NCBI RefSeq assembly: GCF_013433315.1
Contig: NZ_WXVV01000006.1
Span: 62,001 to 126,000 of the forward strand
Source of the DNA: Pseudomonas crudilactis
Lineage (GTDB): Bacteria > Pseudomonadota > Gammaproteobacteria > Pseudomonadales > Pseudomonadaceae
Direction of reading: 5' to 3'
Length of the DNA: 64,000 nucleotides
Every line of letters begins with the position of its first letter. Position 1 is the stretch's first letter. Made by a program: the position numbers and the translations under genes. Under the pieces are notes generated by a model, which had not been told where the DNA came from, ran no database searches, and was given only the letters and a program-made list of their open reading frames with translations. This document shows, one piece after another, positions 59,668-64,000 of this stretch.

Positions 59668-62171
59668 TGGCACGTTTGCCGCTGTTGCGTCTGTTCAGCC
59701 TCGCTCTGCGCCAACTGATGCGCGATGCCCGCGCCGGCGAATTGCGCGTGTTGTTTTTCGCCTTGGTCGTTGCGGTCGCGGCGAGTACCGCCATCGGTTA
59801 CTTCGGTGCTCGCCTGAACGGCGCCATGATGCTGCGCGCGACCGAGTTTCTCGGTGCCGATCTGGTTTTGGAAGGCAGCTCTCCGGCCCGTGAAGAACAG
59901 ATTCGCAGCGGCACCGAACTGCGCCTGAATCATGCGCAGGTGGTGGAGTTTTCCAGCGTCATCGCCACCGACAACGGCATTCAGTTGTCGAGCATCAAAG
60001 CCGTCGACCGCGCCTATCCGTTGCGCGGCGAACTGAAGAGCGCACCTGCCCCGTTCGCCACCGAAGAAACCGGCGGCGAACCGCAACCGGGCGAAGCCTG
60101 GGTCGAGGCGCGCCTGCTGACCGCACTGGATCTGAAGATCGGCGACAGCATCGATGTCGGCATGAAGACATTGAAACTGTCCCGCGTACTGACCTATGAA
60201 CCGGACCGCGCCGGCAACTTCTACAGCCTCACGCCACGGGTGATGATCAACCTCGATGACCTCGCCGCTACCGGCGTGGTGCAACCCGGCAGCCGCGTGA
60301 GTTATCGCGAACTGTGGCGCGGTGAACCGCAGGCGCTGGAAACCTATCGGCAACTGATCAAACCCGGGCTCGCCGCCAATCAGCGGATTCAGGATGCGCG
60401 CGATGGCAACCGGCAGATTGGCGGTGCACTGGGCAAAGCCGAGCGATATCTGAACATGGCCAGCCTGGTCGCCGTGCTGTTGGCCGGGGTGGCGGTGGCG
60501 TTGTCGGCCAACCGTTTTGCCAGTCGCCGCTTCGATGCCAGCGCCTTGCTACGCTGCCTCGGATTGTCGCGGCGGGAAACCATGGCGCTGTTCAGTTTGC
60601 AATTGACCGTGCTCGGGCTGCTCGCCGCGCTCAGCGGGGCTTTGCTCGGCTGGTTGGCGCAACTGGGTTTGTTCGCACTGCTGCATGATTTATTGCCAAG
60701 CGACGTTCCTCCCGGCGGGCTGTTTCCAGCCATCGCCGGGATCGGCACCGGGCTGGTAGCTTTGGCGGGGTTTGCGCTGCCGCCACTCGCTGCACTGGGC
60801 CGAGTACCGCCACTGCGTGTATTGCGCCGCGACATGCTACCGATTCCGTCGAGTACGTGGATGGTTTATGGCGCAGCTTTGGGTGCGCTCGGCCTGATCA
60901 TGTGGCGCCTGAGTCTGGACCTGCTGCTGACCTTCGCCCTGCTCGGTGGTGGCGTGGTCGCCGCGTTGGTACTGGGTGGCCTGCTGTTGTTGCTCCTGCA
61001 AAGCCTGCGGCGGATGCTCGCCCGTGCTTCGCTGCCATGGCGCCTGGGCCTGGGCCAGTTGCTGCGTCATCCGTTGGCAGCGGCCGGTCAGTCGTTGGCG
61101 TTCGGCCTGATTCTGTTGTCGATGGCCTTGATCGCCCTGTTGCGTGGCGAACTGCTCGACACCTGGCAAAACCAGCTACCGAAAAACGCTCCCAACTATT
61201 TTGCCCTGAACATTCTGCCGGCAGACAAACAGGCCTTTACAGATCACCTGATCAAAGTGTCCGCGCAAGCGGCGCCACTGTATCCGGTGGTACCGGGACG
61301 GCTGATCAGCATCAACGGCGACGCCGTGCAGCAAATTGTCAGCAAGGATTCGGCGGGCGACCGCGCGGTTCAAAGAGATTTGAGTCTGACCTGGGCCGCT
61401 GACTTACCGGCCGGCAACAAGCTTACTGCGGGTGAATGGTGGAAAGATCAGCCAACCGACGGTGTTCCCGGTGTCTCAGTGGAAGGCAAAGTCGCCGAAA
61501 GCCTCAAGCTCAAACTCGGCGATCACATGGTCTTCAGCGTCGGCGGGGTCAATCGCGAGGCGAAGGTCACCAGCCTGCGCGAAATCAACTGGGACAACTT
61601 CCAGCCGAACTTCTTCATGATCTTCCAGCCCGGCACGTTGAAGGATCTGCCAGCGACCTACCTGACCAGCTTCTATCTGGCGCCAGGTCATGACCAGCAG
61701 ATCGTCGAACTGTCACGCACCTTCCCGGCAGTGACCATTCTTCAGGTCGAAGCACTGCTGGAACAATTGCGCAGCATCCTCGCCCAAGTCACCCTGGCGG
61801 TCGAATATGTGCTGTTGTTTGTTTTGGCGGCGGGGATGGCCGTGCTGTTTTCCGGTTTGCAGGCAACGCTGGATGAACGCATTCGCCAAGGTGCGCTTTT
61901 GCGTGCACTGGGCGCAGAGCGACAGTTGCTGATCAAGGCGCGGCGCATCGAGTTCGGCTTGCTTGGTGCGGTCAGCGGCTTGCTCGCAGCGATCGGCTCG
62001 GAAGTGGTGAGTCTGGTGCTGTATCGCTACGCCTTCGATCTGCCGTGGCACCCGCATCCATGGCTGCTGGTACTACCGTTGATTGGCGCGGCGCTGATTG
62101 GTGGTGCGGGTGTGTTCGGCACGCGCCGGGCACTCAATGCAAGTCCACTGACAGTGTTGCGCGAGGGTTGA
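59667..62171 (+). CDS. ybbP: ABC transporter permease, YbbP/FtsX type
   Basis: 834 aa inner-membrane protein of the MacB-like mechanotransmission group. N-terminal helix (about 25-45), periplasmic domain (50-255), three helices around 265-400, further helices (415-500), second periplasmic domain (505-700), and FtsX-type helices with PLTVLREG at the end. Starts ATG 59667, one base overlap with ybbA. Probably moves lipid or lipoprotein-related substrates together with the esterase TesA (inference). Confidence 0.9.
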   Translation: MARLPLLRLFSLALRQLMRDARAGELRVLFFALVVAVAASTAIGYFGARLNGAMMLRATEFLGADLVLEGSSPAREEQIRSGTELRLNHAQVVEFSSVIATDNGIQLSSIKAVDRAYPLRGELKSAPAPFATEETGGEPQPGEAWVEARLLTALDLKIGDSIDVGMKTLKLSRVLTYEPDRAGNFYSLTPRVMINLDDLAATGVVQPGSRVSYRELWRGEPQALETYRQLIKPGLAANQRIQDARDGNRQIGGALGKAERYLNMASLVAVLLAGVAVALSANRFASRRFDASALLRCLGLSRRETMALFSLQLTVLGLLAALSGALLGWLAQLGLFALLHDLLPSDVPPGGLFPAIAGIGTGLVALAGFALPPLAALGRVPPLRVLRRDMLPIPSSTWMVYGAALGALGLIMWRLSLDLLLTFALLGGGVVAALVLGGLLLLLLQSLRRMLARASLPWRLGLGQLLRHPLAAAGQSLAFGLILLSMALIALLRGELLDTWQNQLPKNAPNYFALNILPADKQAFTDHLIKVSAQAAPLYPVVPGRLISINGDAVQQIVSKDSAGDRAVQRDLSLTWAADLPAGNKLTAGEWWKDQPTDGVPGVSVEGKVAESLKLKLGDHMVFSVGGVNREAKVTSLREINWDNFQPNFFMIFQPGTLKDLPATYLTSFYLAPGHDQQIVELSRTFPAVTILQVEALLEQLRSILAQVTLAVEYVLLFVLAAGMAVLFSGLQATLDERIRQGALLRALGAERQLLIKARRIEFGLLGAVSGLLAAIGSEVVSLVLYRYAFDLPWHPHPWLLVLPLIGAALIGGAGVFGTRRALNASPLTVLREG

Positions 62172-62205
62172 TAGACTCAAGCGGTCTTGATCACAAGAAG
62201 TTGCC

Positions 62206-62703
62206 ATGAGCCGTTATCGCCCTCCCCGCCCCGCCGGCACCGCGCTGATCACCCCTGAGGGTGAAGCGCGGATGCGCGCCGAATTCCATGAGTTGTGGCA
62301 TGTGCGCCGCCCGCAAGTCACGCAATCGGTCAGCGAGGCGGCGGCTCAGGGCGATCGCTCGGAGAACGCCGAATACACCTACGGCAAGAAGATGCTGCGC
62401 GAGATCGACAGTCGCGTGCGCTTTCTCACCAAACGCCTGGAAGCATTGAAAGTCGTCAGTGAAAAACCCAGTGACCCGAACAAGGTCTACTTCGGCGCAT
62501 GGGTGACCATCGAAGACGAAGACGGCAAGCAATCGCGCTACCGCATCGTCGGCCCGGATGAACTGGATCTGAAACTGGGTCTGATCAGCATCGACTCGCC
62601 ACTCGCCCGCGCCTTGATCGGCAAGGCGCTGGATGCAGAAGTCAGGGTGCAGACACCGACGGGTGAGCAGTTCGTTTACATCGTCGCCATCGACTATCCG
62701 TAA
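62206..62703 (+). CDS. greB: Transcription elongation factor GreB
   Basis: Rescues backtracked RNA polymerase by stimulating transcript cleavage. 165 aa. N-terminal coiled coil with the acidic tip [14 protein letters not shown], and C-terminal domain with [36 protein letters not shown]-terminal basic patch [11 protein letters not shown] is GreB type. Confidence 0.95.
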   Translation: MSRYRPPRPAGTALITPEGEARMRAEFHELWHVRRPQVTQSVSEAAAQGDRSENAEYTYGKKMLREIDSRVRFLTKRLEALKVVSEKPSDPNKVYFGAWVTIEDEDGKQSRYRIVGPDELDLKLGLISIDSPLARALIGKALDAEVRVQTPTGEQFVYIVAIDYP

Positions 62704-62709
62704 AGCCTG

Positions 62710-63018
62710 TCAGCGGCGAGTGATCAAACCCTGGCGCGCAACGCGGACCAGTTGCTTGATCATCTCCGGCGCATCCTCAGCGCTCGGCGCCTGAATCACC
62801 GCCAGATCAAAACTGTCACTGGCAAAACGTGCCAGCGACTCGCCGTCTTCGACAAACTGGATGAGGAACGCGGCAGGACCGCCGCTGCGACGTGGCCAGC
62901 CATCGAGATAACGCAACAGCGTCGGCTGATGTTTGCCGCCAAGGAGAATTTTCGGGTTGCGTTGAGTGATATGCGCAGTGATCGGCGCGGGACGTGCTGG
63001 AGGGCGTAGTGCATTCAT
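62710..63018 (-). CDS. Hypothetical protein
   Basis: 102 aa, soluble. Starts MNALRPPARPAPITAH; KILLGGKHQPTLLRYLDG and SFDLAVIQAPSAEDAPEM read as an alpha/beta fold resembling the end of a methyltransferase-like protein, but motifs are too few to assign. Start ATG 63018 has a weak GAGG 13 bases upstream. Convergent with greB, with stops seven bases apart. Confidence 0.7.
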   Translation of the reverse strand: MNALRPPARPAPITAHITQRNPKILLGGKHQPTLLRYLDGWPRRSGGPAAFLIQFVEDGESLARFASDSFDLAVIQAPSAEDAPEMIKQLVRVARQGLITRR

Positions 63019-63223
63019 CGTGTCGTGTCTCTGCCTCAAAAGTCTGCATGGCAGGTGAGAGGCAACACCGAACCAGCGCTTTAGCGGTATTTCGAAGCCC
63101 TGTTCCGGCTTCTGACGGCAACTGTTGAAGTCACCTGGCGCCCCGCAAGTAGCTGTTTAAATCGGCGCATGGGCAACATCCTAGAGAACGTGACCGATCA
63201 GTGTCAAGAATCAGCCGCAACAA

Positions 63224-63250
63224 AAAAGGCCCGCACAATGCGGGCCTTTT
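63224..63250. terminator. Terminator after the DoxX gene
   Basis: AAAAGGCCCGCA, loop CAA, TGCGGGCCTTTT: 12-bp stem with T tracts on both strands. Confidence 0.9.
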
Positions 63251-63266
63251 CCTTGAGCCAGAGCGG

Positions 63267-63701
63267 TTAACCGGCGATGGCGCGATCCACCGAGAGCTTG
63301 CCGGCGCCTTCGATCATTACGGCAAGGCTGCCTCCGAGCAGGGCCAGAGCGAACTCGTAACCGTTGTTGGCCATAAACAAACCGTTGCTGATGTGTACGG
63401 TGAAGATCGCCACCAGCGACAGAAAGGTCAGACCCAACGCCGCCGGACGCACCAGCAGACCGATGATCAAGGCCAAGCCGGCGAAGAATTCAGTACCGCC
63501 CGCCAGCGTCGCCATCAGGTAGCCCGGGTGCAGGCCAAGGCTGTCCATGTACTGCGCCGTGCCCGCCAGACCATAACCACCGAACAGACCGAAAAGCTTT
63601 TGCGAACCGTGCGCAGCGAAGATTACGCCGACCGCAATGCGCAGGATGGTCAGACCGTAGCCAGCGCGGGTGAACAGTACTTTGTTGATCAGAGAGCTCA
63701 T
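63267..63701 (-). CDS. DoxX family membrane protein
   Basis: 144 aa with four hydrophobic helices. RIAVGVIFAAHGSQKLFGLFGG is the family start, GGTEFFAGLALIIGLLVRPAALG the core. DoxX proteins act with thiol or quinone redox partners in other bacteria. ATG with GGAATGCC upstream; monocistronic. Confidence 0.9.
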   Translation of the reverse strand: MSSLINKVLFTRAGYGLTILRIAVGVIFAAHGSQKLFGLFGGYGLAGTAQYMDSLGLHPGYLMATLAGGTEFFAGLALIIGLLVRPAALGLTFLSLVAIFTVHISNGLFMANNGYEFALALLGGSLAVMIEGAGKLSVDRAIAG

Positions 63702-63812
63702 GGGGCATTCCTTGTTTTGCGAGAAGTTTTGTGTGTTGGTTGGCCGCTATATTAATCAGTAAATCTCATGTTAAAAGCGCAAATATTCCGCCATAACAAT
63801 CAATTTATTAGA

Positions 63813-64000
63813 TCATTTCCGTGAGACGACTTTTTGCGCCCCGGGCTCCAACGACTCCCGTTCCCGGTCGAACGCCAAGTAATACTTGTTCACGCTATTA
63901 ACATAGCTGACCGGCCCCATTCCTACCTGCTCCATGGCAATGCGCTCGACCTGGAAGAACCACTGGTTAGGATTCAGCCCGCGCCGCCGGGCCTCTGCGC
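63813..64000 (-). CDS. Lytic transglycosylase C-terminal part (incomplete at window end)
   Basis: Sixty-two C-terminal codons. ARRRGLNPNQWFFQVERIA and GPVSYVNSVNKYYLAFDRER match the C-terminus of MltF-like proteins (solute-binding domain plus SLT domain). The catalytic domain lies beyond the window. Terminates at TGA 63813-63815. Confidence 0.65.
   Translation of the reverse strand, partial: AEARRRGLNPNQWFFQVERIAMEQVGMGPVSYVNSVNKYYLAFDRERESLEPGAQKVVSRK

Overview
The window reads as chromosomal DNA of a fluorescent-type Pseudomonas. Gene order and content match that genus (sagS-ospR-gpx-msrB, alaA, htpX, tpm, deaD, ohrR-ohr, efp-earP, cysB, oprI with an L,D-transpeptidase, tesA with an ABC exporter, greB). 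The intergenic spaces carry inverted-repeat REP elements of the type common in the P. fluorescens group. Coding density is high and most genes are GC-rich. No rRNA, tRNA, CRISPR array or transposase was recognised. Several small genes (DUF883, DUF1127, lipoproteins) are short but well formed.

Layout. 0-5.5 kb: cheV behind a sigma-28 type promoter, a degenerate HPt-like protein, a NarX/LuxR-type two-component pair and the lipid kinase yegS. 5.5-8 kb: molybdenum cofactor genes moeA-moaB with mobA divergent. 8-17.2 kb: a small lipoprotein, a pseudouridine synthase, a LexA-boxed small gene, a glutaredoxin-like protein, a KefB/KefC-type antiporter, amtB, a three-gene envelope-stress operon (DUF883, YqjE-like, YqjK-like), an EAL phosphodiesterase and a dGTPase-family enzyme. 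17.6-24.9 kb: a BvgA/BvgS-like phosphorelay followed by an HD-GYP protein. 24.9-30.2 kb: oxidative-damage genes (free-Met-sulfoxide reductase, glutathione peroxidase with its MarR regulator, MsrB) around the hybrid kinase SagS. 30.4-45.6 kb: alaA, htpX, tpm, an LigB-family dioxygenase, deaD, a crotonase, a spermidine-synthase-like protein, class II DAHP synthase, a YcaQ-like glycosylase, two LysR regulators, a TauE exporter and ohrR-ohr. 45.7-50.1 kb: efp-earP, two small genes, cysB and a universal stress protein.

The one clearly foreign segment is about 50.44-52.45 kb. It is visibly AT-richer and lies between a decayed 5'-nucleotidase remnant and a panE-like gene. It holds a two-gene, translationally coupled operon: a dUTPase/dCTP-deaminase-fold protein fused to a membrane segment, a coiled coil and an Ala-Pro repeat tail, followed by a flavin-dependent thymidylate synthase (ThyX). 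This is the best candidate for an undescribed system, perhaps a nucleotide-pool-based defence or a thymidylate bypass module.

52.5-64 kb: panE-like, a thioredoxin-like protein and a PilZ protein (divergent, with overlapping starts), a class I DAHP synthase, a small GNAT, oprI, an L,D-transpeptidase, tesA, a YbbA/YbbP-type exporter, greB, DoxX and the C-terminus of a lytic transglycosylase cut by the window end. Regulatory themes that recur are c-di-GMP (EAL, HD-GYP, PilZ), thiol/peroxide stress (two OhrR-family regulators with visible operators) and phosphorelay signalling.
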